A model generated the notes under the pieces. The model made no database searches. It was given only the letters and a program-made list of their open reading frames with translations, and was not told where the DNA came from. From contig NZ_LT900217.1 in assembly GCF_900199375.1 (NCBI RefSeq), forward strand, positions 1,798,001-1,862,000: a DNA stretch of 64,000 bases. Direction: 5' to 3'. The DNA comes from Gordonibacter urolithinfaciens. GTDB taxonomy: Bacteria; Actinomycetota; Coriobacteriia; Coriobacteriales; Eggerthellaceae. The position numbers and the translations under genes were made by a program. Shown piece after piece: positions 17,967 through 27,291 of this stretch (position 1 is the first letter of the stretch; each line of letters opens with the position of its first letter).

Positions 17967-18043
17967 TGCGGGGTGGAGCAGTCTGGTAGCTCGCCGGGCT
18001 CATAACCCGGAGGTCGTAGGTTCAAATCCTGCCCCCGCGACCA
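17967..18043 (+). tRNA. tRNA-Met (CAU), initiator type
   Basis: A 77-nt cloverleaf with an encoded CCA end. The acceptor stem pairs TGCGGGG with CCCCGCG, leaving a weak U1-G72 pair. The D arm is GAGC-AGTCTGGTA-GCTC, the anticodon CAT is at 18001-18003, and the T arm is GTAGG-TTCAAAT-CCTGC. Three consecutive G-C pairs flank the anticodon loop (GGGCTCATAACCC), the hallmark of initiator tRNA-fMet, and the weak 1-72 pair fits as well. A Rho-independent terminator follows. Confidence 0.95.
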
Positions 18044-18054
18044 TGAAACTAGCA

Positions 18055-18081
18055 GGCCGGAAGCAACGCTTCCGGCCTTTT
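18055..18081 (+). terminator. Intrinsic terminator of tRNA-Met
   Basis: GGCCGGAAGC, a 3-nt loop AAC, GCTTCCGGCC, then TTTT. This is a perfect 10-bp stem immediately after the tRNA and directly before the end of the convergent helicase gene. Confidence 0.9.
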
Positions 18082-18083
18082 CT

Positions 18084-20951
18084 CTATTCAGGGGACAGAC
18101 TCCATGGTTCTTCTCGAGTCTTGATTGCGACTGACAGCGCTTCTCGGTCTGCGAGGCATCGTTTCGAGTCCTGGTCTGCCTTCAACGCGTTTTCGAGAGC
18201 TTCGCGAATCATGGACTTTGCCCTCTCCAGTTCTTCGTTCGTCCGAATGACTACTTGGGGAATACTCGCTTTTTGAAGGATGCGGCTTTTTGTTTTGTCC
18301 CGACGGATCTGTTCTTCCCTATCGTGGTGTGAACCGTTGACTTCGATTTCCAATACGAAACTCTTGTCTATGGTGCGATAGAAGATAAAGTCGGCATGGG
18401 CGACGGTGCTCATAAAGCGAAGTTCCTCGACATTGAAAGGCTCGAGGTTCGTGAATATCTGTTTGAGCGGGTAGTTGCGGAGGTAGCCTATCTGCGATGT
18501 GGCGTCCATGCTCTCGAGCGCGTCGTCGATAAACTCGCTGGTTCGCACTTCCGAATACTCGTCGTGTTCGTCGGATCCGTGCTCGAGCAAGTAGGCTCTG
18601 CGCTCTTCTTCCATGCAGGGGTACACCAAATCGAACGCAGAGCATATGGCGGACTGCCGAATTTCTCCACCGCGATATTCGATGTAGCGCTTGAGATCAG
18701 CAATATTGCCGACAGCTTCGACAACTTTGGGTGCTGCTATGAGGCAGAAGAAGTCTTTCGCGCGCGATACGGCCACATTGACCAAATTCGGGTTGTCCAT
18801 GAATCGATTAGGCGCATTGGATCGAGTGACGAAAACGATAGCGGGTTTTTCGCGTCCTTGGAACTTATGGGCGGTGGCAACGGTGACGCCATCGGGCCTC
18901 TCTTTCTGTCCCTGTTTCATCCCTTCGACTTGGTTGCGGTAAGGGCTCACAACCCCTATCTCATGCGTTTCGAACTGCTTCTTCAAAACGGGGAGCACTT
19001 CCTGCTCGAACGCTCCTGCCTGCACGCGATTGAAGTCGGCCCGGCGGTCGTAGTTCAAGTCTTTGCTGATGTTGCATGAAAGTGCGCTTGCGACTCCTCG
19101 TCCTCTGCTGTCTGACATGATGATGAGCTCGCCGTTGTAGAACTGTTGGTTGCAGAAACCGATAATGTCTGGGTGACAACGGTAGTGCTCCCGGAGGAGC
19201 GTGCGGGGAGCATGAAGCTCCGCTTGGTCTATACATGCGTTGAGGCAATCAAGAAGGTTGTTGTCGACGAAGTTATATCGTTGAGGCAAGCCGGTCGGAG
19301 CGAAAAGGGGCCGCGCTTTGCGCTTGTCGGCAGTGTCTAGGACGCAAGGCAGCTGCTTCGTGTCTCCGACGACCACGGCGTTCTCCGCTGTGGCGAGAGC
19401 GAGGAAGCCCGTGACGAGACTCGCCTGAGAACTTTCGTCGATGATGATGTAATCGAAAAGCTTTCCCTGCTTCCCTCTTTGGTTTCTTGCAGCATTCGTG
19501 GTGCTGGTGATGACGGGATATTCCGCGCGAAACCCGGAAGGCTCGCTCCAGGGATCGTCGAATAGGCGCCTACCCTTCCGAAGCTTGTCAGCGTAGTGTT
19601 CGTGAAGTTTTGCTTCGAGAAGACGCCTTGACTTCTTCTCGATGTCTTCGAGGCAACCTTCGCCTCGGTGCATTTTGAGATATACTTCGTGGCTTTTGAT
19701 GGCGTTCTTGCACTCCTGGATCTGAGCTTCGAATACCATGCGATTGAGACTGATTTCCCTATCGACCGTGATATGGTCGAAATCATGCCAGCTCCCAATT
19801 CCCCACATCCAGACAATTCTCGCCCTCTGGGCGAACGTCATCTTCCCTTCTTTAGAGGATAAGTACCCTACGAGGTCGCGGACGGCTCGGAGGCGCGCGG
19901 AATTTGGTCTCCTCCTTACCTTGAGCTCTTCGGTAGCGTTTCCCTCTCTGAACCGTTCGTATTCCAGTTCCAGGTCCTGGAGTCGCGCTTCTTGCTTGGC
20001 CATGTCTTGTTTTCGAAGGTAGATGTCTCGGGCGATAACGATGTTCTTGCGAATCGAGCCAGAGAGTGCTTCCTGCTTCTTTTTTGAGAGCGACCATGTT
20101 TCGAGCGCAGGTGGGTACGCTGACTTCTGGTTGTCGACGAATGCCGTGACGTTGTCTCGGCGGCCGAGAAAAGCAGCGATGAACCCGAAACCTTCTTCGT
20201 CCAGTTTATCAACTACGTTCTTCGTCGCCTCGTTGTTAGGGGAGGTTACGAGAACGGTTTTGTCCTGCATAAGCAGGTTAGCGATAATATTGAGGATGGT
20301 CTGGGTCTTTCCGGTTCCCGGTGGGCCTTCGATAAGGCTTAGTTGATTAGACAAGGCGTTCTCGACGGCCTCCATCTGACTAAGGTTGGATCCAAACGGA
20401 TAGATGATTGTTTCGGGTGGAACGCGGAGGGGGGCAGCCTTTTCCGGGTGTGCCATGCGGTCTGCGGGCGTTCCTTCGAGTATTTGGAGCCGCTTGAACT
20501 GCCGAGGAAGGTATTCGCGCTTGTCAACGTCCTCAACATCGGGCTTTATGGCCTCGGCCACCGACTGGAGGTAGCGGAACAAGCTGCTAGACGATGCCAG
20601 TTCTTTTTGTTCGATTTCCGAGGGACAGTACAGTTTGGCGTAGATTCTCCCGCTGCTAGCCTTCGAGATGATTTCGAAGCGGGTGCCGAATGCCGGGTTT
20701 TGCGAGCTAAGTCGATTGAGCTTGATTGCGTAGTATTGGCGCACCCCTTTTGCGAAGAGGGCAGTACCCTCGAAGGGAACGTTCTCGCTCGATACGATTG
20801 CGACGTTTTCCGGATTGTAATAGAGGGGTTCGCTGTATGGGCCAAACGAAATGATATATTTGCCGCGATGGTCGCATCCCCCGATATGCGCGTCGTTTGT
20901 TCGATCCCTGAAATCCTTGCCCTTATTGCGGATGAACAACCGATCGGCCAT
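18084..20951 (-). CDS. Superfamily 1 helicase with C-terminal nuclease-like domain
   Basis: This is a 955-residue protein of the COG1112/Upf1-like SF1 helicase group. Walker A GPPGTGKT is at 209-216 and Walker B IIIDESSQ near 500. Helicase motifs GDTKQLP, LREHYRCHP, VVSPYRNQ, TAHKFQGRE and NVAVSRAKD follow in order. The last 150 residues (HADFIFYRTIDKSFVLEIEVNGSHH, then RRDKTKSRIL) resemble a DUF2726/PD-(D/E)XK-type nuclease domain. Base composition is visibly less GC-rich than the neighbours, and the gene ends directly behind a tRNA, both signs of horizontal gain. Together with the methyltransferases at 22-26 kb it suggests nucleic-acid defence; the exact system is not identified. Confidence 0.85.
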   Translation of the reverse strand: MADRLFIRNKGKDFRDRTNDAHIGGCDHRGKYIISFGPYSEPLYYNPENVAIVSSENVPFEGTALFAKGVRQYYAIKLNRLSSQNPAFGTRFEIISKASSGRIYAKLYCPSEIEQKELASSSSLFRYLQSVAEAIKPDVEDVDKREYLPRQFKRLQILEGTPADRMAHPEKAAPLRVPPETIIYPFGSNLSQMEAVENALSNQLSLIEGPPGTGKTQTILNIIANLLMQDKTVLVTSPNNEATKNVVDKLDEEGFGFIAAFLGRRDNVTAFVDNQKSAYPPALETWSLSKKKQEALSGSIRKNIVIARDIYLRKQDMAKQEARLQDLELEYERFREGNATEELKVRRRPNSARLRAVRDLVGYLSSKEGKMTFAQRARIVWMWGIGSWHDFDHITVDREISLNRMVFEAQIQECKNAIKSHEVYLKMHRGEGCLEDIEKKSRRLLEAKLHEHYADKLRKGRRLFDDPWSEPSGFRAEYPVITSTTNAARNQRGKQGKLFDYIIIDESSQASLVTGFLALATAENAVVVGDTKQLPCVLDTADKRKARPLFAPTGLPQRYNFVDNNLLDCLNACIDQAELHAPRTLLREHYRCHPDIIGFCNQQFYNGELIIMSDSRGRGVASALSCNISKDLNYDRRADFNRVQAGAFEQEVLPVLKKQFETHEIGVVSPYRNQVEGMKQGQKERPDGVTVATAHKFQGREKPAIVFVTRSNAPNRFMDNPNLVNVAVSRAKDFFCLIAAPKVVEAVGNIADLKRYIEYRGGEIRQSAICSAFDLVYPCMEEERRAYLLEHGSDEHDEYSEVRTSEFIDDALESMDATSQIGYLRNYPLKQIFTNLEPFNVEELRFMSTVAHADFIFYRTIDKSFVLEIEVNGSHHDREEQIRRDKTKSRILQKASIPQVVIRTNEELERAKSMIREALENALKADQDSKRCLADREALSVAIKTREEPWSLSPE

Positions 20952-21122
20952 ACCGGATCCTTTCGGACGGCTCTTCTGCTATTGACGATTGCGAAGATTA
21001 TATACCGGTAACGCCAGACTGCTGCGGGGGGATCGCCAGAATGGCTCCCCTATGGCCGGTGCTACAATCTGATACCGTATTGCGTTGCTCTGCGAGAACG
21101 AAGCGAAAGGCGATGACCGACC

Positions 21123-22217
21123 ATGAAGATTGCGAACGTGCGCGCTATCCCCGTCGACCTGCCCCTGCCCCATCCGATGGAGTGGGCCACCGGTCGCATG
21201 ACCAGCCAGGCGCATGTGCTGATGCGCATCATGACGGACGAGGGCGTCGAAGGCATCGCTGAGGCCATCCCGCGCGAGAACATCTACGGCGAGACGCAGG
21301 TGGGCATGGTGCACGTGATCAACGACCTGCTGGCGCCGCTGGTTGCGGGCCTCGACCCGTTCGATGTGGAGAAGGTGCACGAGGCCATGGCCTTCATTAA
21401 GGGGAACCTGGCCGCAAAGGGCGGCATCGACGTGGCGCTCTGGGACATCATGGGCAAGTCGTGCGGCCTGCCCTGCCACAAGCTGCTGGGAGGCTACCGC
21501 GATAGCATCGAGCCGAGCCGGATACTCTGGCTCACGAGCGACGAGGTCATGGTGGACCAGGCGCGCGAGCTGAACGCGAAGGGCTACCGGGCTTTCAAGG
21601 TGAAGGGCGGGCTGGACCCCGATGCCGACATCCGCCGCGTGCATGCGTTGCGCCGCGCGGTCACGTCCGACACGAGGCTCTACATCGACGGCAACCAGAG
21701 CTACACGTACTTCGGCGCGAAGAAGGTGCACGATGCGTTGCGCGGCGAGCTGGACTACTTCGAGGAGCCCATCGCCGCCACGAACGAGAAGGACCGCGTG
21801 CGCCTGGCCCACGCCATCGACATCCCCATCGCCGGCGACGAGAGCAACTTCACGCTGCACGACATAGCTCACCAGATAGACATCGACGCGCTGTCCATCA
21901 TGATGATCAAGATCCCCCGCAGCGGCTTCACCTACGGCCGCAAGATCGCGGCGCTGTGCGAGGCGTACCACCGGCCCATGATGATCGGCAGCCAATCCGA
22001 GAGCAGCCTGGGGATGGCCACCCTCGTCCACATAGGCTGTGCGCTGAAAACCATCAGCTACCCCTGCGAATTCATGGACTTCGACGACCCCGCCGCTCCG
22101 AGCCTGGTCAACGAGCGCATCCGCATGGAGAACGGCCGCGTCTACCCGCCCGAGGGCCCCGGCCTGGGCCTCACGCTCGACGAGGACGCGGTGGAGCGCT
22201 ACACGGTGCGGGGGTGA
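21123..22217 (+). CDS. Enolase-superfamily enzyme (MLE/mandelate racemase-like)
   Basis: This 364-residue protein has the N-terminal capping domain (IPVDLPLPHPMEWATGRMTS) and barrel residues of the muconate lactonising/dipeptide epimerase subgroup: the catalytic lysine segment FKVKGGLD, metal ligands in YIDGNQS, YFEEPIA and AGDESN, and IKIPRSGG-like IKIPRSGFTYG on the far side of the barrel. It could be a racemase, epimerase or cycloisomerase. It is a high-GC, host-like gene lying between two lower-GC defence-type genes on the opposite strand. The ribosome site before the ATG is weak. Confidence 0.88.
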   Translation: MKIANVRAIPVDLPLPHPMEWATGRMTSQAHVLMRIMTDEGVEGIAEAIPRENIYGETQVGMVHVINDLLAPLVAGLDPFDVEKVHEAMAFIKGNLAAKGGIDVALWDIMGKSCGLPCHKLLGGYRDSIEPSRILWLTSDEVMVDQARELNAKGYRAFKVKGGLDPDADIRRVHALRRAVTSDTRLYIDGNQSYTYFGAKKVHDALRGELDYFEEPIAATNEKDRVRLAHAIDIPIAGDESNFTLHDIAHQIDIDALSIMMIKIPRSGFTYGRKIAALCEAYHRPMMIGSQSESSLGMATLVHIGCALKTISYPCEFMDFDDPAAPSLVNERIRMENGRVYPPEGPGLGLTLDEDAVERYTVRG

Positions 22218-22266
22218 GGGCGGCCGCGCGCCCTCACGCCTTCGCGCCCTCGTTGTGGCCGTATCG

Positions 22267-25011
22267 TCAGGATAACCCCTCGGTTCTCACCTTGACCATC
22301 GTCGACAGGGCGTCCCTGATCTGGTCGTGCAGGTCCTCCAGCTCGAATGCCTGGAGAACTGCCTTGTCGAACGCCTCCCGGTCGGCTTCGTAAAGCTCTT
22401 CTTGAAGGGGCTTCACGGCCCTTCTCTTCAGGGGCTCGAAAGCGTCGAGGATCGCCTGCCTCGATTCGGCAGCTACTAGGGAGGGGTCGAGCATCGAGAG
22501 GCCGGCCAGGCTCTCCTTCCGGTTGTCCAGGGCTCCGTCCCCCATAGGCCCTCCGGAAGACTCCAGCATCAGCAGGCCTGTACATGAGTTGAGCAGGGCG
22601 TGGGCGAGCGGAAGGTCGACATGGTCGGAGAGGGCCCGAAGGCAGATGAGCCGCTGGTTCGCGAAGCAGGTGTCTCCCCCCGCCTGCGCGAAGAACAGGC
22701 GGTCGCCCGGGTTCATCATGGTTGCGAAATGGAAGCTCTTGCCCGCCGGCAGAGAGTACCAATAGGGGGCATTCGACTTCGCCGATTTCGTCACGCCCGC
22801 TTCGTGCCTTCTTATATGTTCGAGGGTCTTGAGATAGCCCTCCCTCGCAAGCTCGTCTTTCGACTTGTCGCAGATGAGCACGTACTGGTTCGGTTCGAGG
22901 GTGTACGAATGCGTGCCGCGCAGGTTCTTGACCAGCGGAAAGCAGAAGGGAGGGTCGACGAAGCAGGGGTCGTCCGAATAGAGGGCGCCGTCGTACCCCG
23001 ATTTGACGCCGCGGAAAACCTCGAACAAAGAGCCGATGGGGACAAGCTTCCCGGTGAGCGGGGACAGGGACGATATCCCGAAGCAGAGCGCGTACAGCGT
23101 TATCCCCCATGCGTGGAAGCGCCGGATGTCCTCCAGGGAGTAGCGATGCTGCGCTACGAAGGCGCTGCGGTCGCCGCCTGAAAGGATGCTCGCCACGATC
23201 GCGGATCGTTTCGCCGGGTCGTCGAGGTCGCCAATGCTCGCGTGGACAACCCCCATACGCACGTTTCCGGTGACGTCGCCCGGCTTCTTCTTCCTGAGCA
23301 CCAACAGCGCGTTCATGACTTTCGTCTTGTGGAACCAGCGCGCCTGCCCGTTAACGAATATCCCTTCGATCTGGTACTTCAGTGCAAGCATCTCGAAGAA
23401 GCTGACCCCCGCTTGCGAGAAGAGCCACGTGTTCGAGGTAAGCAGGCATGCCGCGCCTCCGTCGTTGAGCAAGCGCTCAAGGTAGAGGCAGAAATAGCAG
23501 TACAGGTCGTTGCGGTCATGAAGCTTGATGCCCGCAGCCTGCGCCTCCTGTTTGAGCTCGTCCCTGATCTGGGAATACCGTCCGATCTCCTTGGTGTTGA
23601 AGTCGACGTAGGGGAGGTTGCTCGCAATGGTGTCGAAGCGGGGCACGGCTTTGCCGACTTCTTCTCCCGTGGAAGGGTCGATGAACTCGACCATGGACCC
23701 CGGTTCGATTTCGAACGCGTTTTTCTGGAAGACCAGAAGAGGGGAATCGACATGCTCGCGCGGGGAAAGGGCGAGCGTGGCCACCTGAAGGGGAAAATCG
23801 TGGATGTCCGACAACCAGGTTGTGCGGTAAGCCCGGTCGGCTGCATCGTCCATCACCGGCTCGGTCAGCTTCATCTTCCTTTCCCAGAGGGCCTTGCCAA
23901 TCGTTCCCGTTCCGCAGCAGCAGTCCCATGCGTGGCCGGTGGCGTTTCTCACGCCAAGCTCGGCCATGAGCTTGGCGAGGGGCTCGGGGGTGGGGTACTG
24001 GCCGGAGATCTGCCGCTTGGCCGAGGAGATGCTCTCTTCAAGCAGCCGGTGCCGATAACGGCTGTCAAGCTGCTCAAGGTCGCACATCTGAAGCAGGCCG
24101 TTGAACTGCACGAGGTCGGACAGGGTGGCGTCGGGCAGCGAGTCGCAGTACGGGGGACTGCTGAAGATGTGGTAGAACCCGCAGCGGCTTGCAATGAGGG
24201 CGAAGCATCGCGCGGCATCTTCAACCGTGCATCCCTCCGTAATGCTTTCGACCTCGCGTGCGTCCTGGTAGTAGATCTTGATGAGGTTCGCGAAGAGGAG
24301 TTTGTTCAGCCAGCCGATCAGGAGCATTTTCGCATAGGCGCGATAGGCGTCCACCTCGTCGAGGGTGTACTCCTTCGCCACGGTGCGCCACCAAGATCCG
24401 ATATCGATGTCTACCAAGGCATCGACTGCGGCCCTTCTCTTGAGTGCGCTGGCCACGGCATCTTTGTTTTCGTTGATGATCTTGGGCATGATGGAGTCGG
24501 TGATGACCTCGCCCAGTTCCCGCTGCTTGATTTTTCCCGACGCTATGAAGAGCTCTATCTTGTCGACGAGGGAGTGGAGGAACGCCATCCATTCGCCTTG
24601 GAACGCGTTGATCGACGCCCTGTCGGTAATGTGCTCCGAGATGGTCCACGATTCGAGAATCTCGAAGGAGCCCCCTTTCGTCTTCGCATGAAGCTCGGCG
24701 TGCTGGAAGTTCCACAGGATGCATGAATTGCATCCCAGCAGGTCCGCCTTGCGGTGGGCGTCGGCGACGAACTCCTCGTCGTCTATCTTGACGTCGGGGC
24801 ACTTTATCTCCCAGCCCTGGAGGATGGTCGAGCGTTGCCGATCTGAGAAGAGCAGGACGTCGGGGAACTTGACGCGGCCGTGCTCGTTGATGGTCGACTC
24901 CCCGCCGGCCCGCTTGATGTGCATGTCCTTGCCGTGGAGGTGGTCGTTGATGGCGCTGATAAGCTCGATGGCGTATGACCGTTCGTTGTCATGGACGCTC
25001 TGGGCGCTCAT
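22267..25011 (-). CDS. Fused nuclease-methyltransferase, type IIG-like restriction-modification protein
   Basis: This 914-residue protein combines both activities of a restriction-modification enzyme. Residues 50-70 read P50-D51 ... E68-I69-K70, a PD-(D/E)XK nuclease pattern. A helical linker follows. The adenine methyltransferase core comes next: motif X GQYPTPEPLA at 337-346, motif I DCCCGTGTIG at 363-372, and motif IV SNLPY at 464-468, an NLPY variant of the usual NPPY. The last 300 residues probably form the target-recognition domain. It begins 24 bp after the second methyltransferase, in the same operon. GC is below that of the surrounding host genes. Confidence 0.85.
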   Translation of the reverse strand: MSAQSVHDNERSYAIELISAINDHLHGKDMHIKRAGGESTINEHGRVKFPDVLLFSDRQRSTILQGWEIKCPDVKIDDEEFVADAHRKADLLGCNSCILWNFQHAELHAKTKGGSFEILESWTISEHITDRASINAFQGEWMAFLHSLVDKIELFIASGKIKQRELGEVITDSIMPKIINENKDAVASALKRRAAVDALVDIDIGSWWRTVAKEYTLDEVDAYRAYAKMLLIGWLNKLLFANLIKIYYQDAREVESITEGCTVEDAARCFALIASRCGFYHIFSSPPYCDSLPDATLSDLVQFNGLLQMCDLEQLDSRYRHRLLEESISSAKRQISGQYPTPEPLAKLMAELGVRNATGHAWDCCCGTGTIGKALWERKMKLTEPVMDDAADRAYRTTWLSDIHDFPLQVATLALSPREHVDSPLLVFQKNAFEIEPGSMVEFIDPSTGEEVGKAVPRFDTIASNLPYVDFNTKEIGRYSQIRDELKQEAQAAGIKLHDRNDLYCYFCLYLERLLNDGGAACLLTSNTWLFSQAGVSFFEMLALKYQIEGIFVNGQARWFHKTKVMNALLVLRKKKPGDVTGNVRMGVVHASIGDLDDPAKRSAIVASILSGGDRSAFVAQHRYSLEDIRRFHAWGITLYALCFGISSLSPLTGKLVPIGSLFEVFRGVKSGYDGALYSDDPCFVDPPFCFPLVKNLRGTHSYTLEPNQYVLICDKSKDELAREGYLKTLEHIRRHEAGVTKSAKSNAPYWYSLPAGKSFHFATMMNPGDRLFFAQAGGDTCFANQRLICLRALSDHVDLPLAHALLNSCTGLLMLESSGGPMGDGALDNRKESLAGLSMLDPSLVAAESRQAILDAFEPLKRRAVKPLQEELYEADREAFDKAVLQAFELEDLHDQIRDALSTMVKVRTEGLS

Positions 25012-25035
25012 AGGCTCAACCTCGTCCCTCGTTGC

Positions 25036-25875
25036 TTATGACGAGGCCGGGCAGGCGATCGCGTTTTCCTCGTCCATGCGGGACCGTGCTTCTTCGAGGC
25101 GCCGACGGCAGACTTCGATATAGTCGATGGGCTCGTTTTTGAAGCGGGCGACGCCCTCGTTCTTCTCTATGCCGATATAGCGGCGCCCCTCAAGGCAGGC
25201 GGCAACGCAGAAAGAGCCGCTTCCGCAGGCGTTGTCCAGCACGACGTCCCCCGGGTCGGTATAGGTGCGTATCAGGTACCTCCCCAGCTCAACCGGCTTC
25301 TGCGTGGGGTGGTACACGGGGCCTTCCGATTCGGCGGTCTTGAAGTAGACGATGTCCGTTGGGTAGCGGCTGCCGTCGCTCTGCACATGCTTGGGATCGA
25401 AGTCGCCGTAGCTTCCGGTCAGCTGGTTCTTGCGGACCCCTTTGTCGTACGATTCGCCTTGGGACATCTGGGGATGGTAGGTCGGCTGCGATTGGTAGAA
25501 GATGCAGATATCCTCGTACTTCCTTAGAGGCTGCTTCTTCGCGTTGAGGAAATTGGTCGCCTTCGACTTGATCCAGACCAACTTGTACTTGTACAGGTCG
25601 GCTGCATGGAGCATGAGCTTGGCGGTGAAAAGGCCGCTGCTCGTCAGGGCTATCACGCCGCGCGGCTTTATCACCCTGCGGTATTCGGTGAAGAGGACAT
25701 CGAGGTTGATGATGGAGTCCCATTTGTTCTGGGTGGTCCCGTAGGGCAGATCGCAGAGCACCATGTCTATCGATTCGTCGGGGATGGCCTTGATCTTCTC
25801 AAGGCAGTCGCCTTCGATGATGGTGTTGAGAAGCGGCTCAATTGAGCGGGTGTCTTCTGCTTGAACGATCCGCAT
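25036..25875 (-). CDS. DNA methyltransferase (N4/N6, DNA_methylase family)
   Basis: A 279-residue site-specific DNA methyltransferase of the motif IV-first order. CDLPYGTTQNKWD (residues 41-53) is the catalytic motif in its DLPY form. A SAM-binding motif DNACGSGSF lies near 217-226, followed by YIGIEKNE. I chose the ATG at 25875 because GGAGGAC lies six bases upstream; an in-frame GTG 24 bases earlier has no such site. It is the first gene of a two-gene unit with the nuclease-methyltransferase fusion and may protect the same or a related site. Confidence 0.9.
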   Translation of the reverse strand: MRIVQAEDTRSIEPLLNTIIEGDCLEKIKAIPDESIDMVLCDLPYGTTQNKWDSIINLDVLFTEYRRVIKPRGVIALTSSGLFTAKLMLHAADLYKYKLVWIKSKATNFLNAKKQPLRKYEDICIFYQSQPTYHPQMSQGESYDKGVRKNQLTGSYGDFDPKHVQSDGSRYPTDIVYFKTAESEGPVYHPTQKPVELGRYLIRTYTDPGDVVLDNACGSGSFCVAACLEGRRYIGIEKNEGVARFKNEPIDYIEVCRRRLEEARSRMDEENAIACPASS

Positions 25876-26197
25876 GCAGTCCTCCATTCGTAGACTCACG
25901 ATTATATCTCCCGTGGCTGATGTTGTGCTCCTAATCGGAGGGAAACATCAGAGGTGCAAGCTCCTGCCAGTGCGGGGTGCTGCGGCTTCACAGCGCCTCG
26001 CAACGCTGTAGCACCCCGCAGCGTCCCCGCAGCTCGGCAGCCGCTCCGCGGCGGCCTCGCAGTGCAGCGGCATCCTCGCGCCTCCGCAACCAAGGGGCAT
26101 CCTGCCCTGCCAATGTCCTCGCTGGTTGAAAAGCGTGGGCGGGTGCGAAGGAGCGGGGGTATAATGCTGCGGATCGATCGAGGGCAAGGAGCGTGTT
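25876..26197. promoter_or_regulatory. Divergent methylase-rarD intergenic region with hairpin
   Basis: This is 322 bp between divergent genes. TGCGGGGTGC at 25971-25980 pairs with GCACCCCGCA at 26011-26020. A perfect TATAAT at 26160-26165 precedes rarD, but I see no -35 at normal spacing (a TTGAAA lies 28 bp away). AAGGAG at about 26186-26191 is the rarD ribosome site. Confidence 0.45.
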
Positions 26198-27265
26198 TTG
26201 AGCGAGCAGGTGGCTACGGCAGGTTTGGACGAAGGCGTAGGAGAAGGCGCGAACGGGGACGGTCGGCGGACCGACCGCACGGGGTTCCTCCAGGGTCTCG
26301 GATGCTACCTTCTGTGGGGCGTCATGCCCGTGTACTGGAAGCTGCTGTCGGCGGTTCCCGCGTTCGAGGTGCTGGCGTGGCGCATGGTGTGGTCGTGCGC
26401 GGCGGTGGTGGCGCTGTGCGTGCTGGTCAAGCGGACGCGCTTTCTCTACCTGTTCCGCGACCCGCGCGCGGTGCGCACGTTTCTGGCTTCGGGGCTCATC
26501 GTCTCGTGCAACTGGGGCGTATACATCTGGGCCGCCAACAGCGGGCATCTGCTGCAGACGAGCATTGGGTACTACCTGTGCCCGCTGTTCACTATCGTGC
26601 TGGGGATGGTGTTCTTCAAGGAGCGGCTGACGCCCATGCAGACGGTGGCCACGGTGCTGGCGGCGCTCGGCGTGGGGTACTTCATCGTGGCGAACGGCGG
26701 CGACATCTGGATTGCCTTCGCGCTGGCGCTCACGTTCAGCGTGTACGGCGCGGTGAAGAAGAAGGGCGGCTACCCGGCGCTGCCCGGCATGGCGTTCGAG
26801 TCGCTGCTCACGGGGCTTATCGGCGCGGTGGCCCTGATCGTGGGCGCGGCCGCTCCGTGGATCTGGCAGCTCGTGCCCGCCACGCCCGACCCGATGGCCG
26901 TCACCGGCCCGGTGGCCGACATGGCGCTGCTCGCCGGTTGCGGCGTGCTCACGGCCATCCCGCTGCTGCTGTTCTCGGCGGCGGCCAACCGCATCTCGCT
27001 CACGGTGATCGGCTTCATCCAGTACGTCAGCCCCACCATCGCGCTTGTGCTGGCGGTGGCCTTCTTCGGCGAGCAGTTCACCATGGCGCACGGCATCTGC
27101 TTCGCGCTCATCTGGGCGGGTATCGCTGCTATTGGCGTTGAAGCCGCATGGGCGGGCAGGCGGAAGCGAGCGGCAGAGGCCGCGCCGCCCGTACCCGCCG
27201 CCGTGTCCTCGCCGAACCCGTCGTCCGCAGCCATGTTCACCGACGCGCCCCCTGCCGAGCGCTAG
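26198..27265 (+). CDS. rarD: EamA-family transporter RarD
   Basis: This 355-residue ten-helix drug/metabolite transporter has the RarD pattern: LGCYLLWGVMPVYWKLLSAVPAFEVLAWRMVWS at the first two helices, SCNWGVYIWAANSGHLLQTSIGYYL and the VGFIQYVSPT-like IGFIQYVSPTIALVLAVAFFGE near the end. The substrate of RarD proteins is unknown despite the chloramphenicol-sensitivity name. The start is TTG with AAGGAG upstream. Both termini carry extra low-complexity residues outside the membrane core. Confidence 0.93.
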   Translation: MSEQVATAGLDEGVGEGANGDGRRTDRTGFLQGLGCYLLWGVMPVYWKLLSAVPAFEVLAWRMVWSCAAVVALCVLVKRTRFLYLFRDPRAVRTFLASGLIVSCNWGVYIWAANSGHLLQTSIGYYLCPLFTIVLGMVFFKERLTPMQTVATVLAALGVGYFIVANGGDIWIAFALALTFSVYGAVKKKGGYPALPGMAFESLLTGLIGAVALIVGAAAPWIWQLVPATPDPMAVTGPVADMALLAGCGVLTAIPLLLFSAAANRISLTVIGFIQYVSPTIALVLAVAFFGEQFTMAHGICFALIWAGIAAIGVEAAWAGRRKRAAEAAPPVPAAVSSPNPSSAAMFTDAPPAER

Positions 27266-27291
27266 CCGGCTTGTCGGGGGTCGCGCCTCCC

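Noticed and set aside
17825-18025. 66-codon minus-strand frame across the tRNA
   Set aside because: It reads MNLRPPGYEPGELPDC, the well-known spurious translation antisense to tRNA sequence.
18043-21122. Attachment-site duplication of the tRNA 3' end marking the far end of an island
   Set aside because: I looked for GGTTCAAATCCTGCCCCCGCG at the far side of the helicase gene and found no copy. No integrase is present either.
26126-26165. Strong promoter for rarD from TTGAAA and TATAAT
   Set aside because: The two boxes are 28 bp apart, far outside the usable range; only the -10 is credible.
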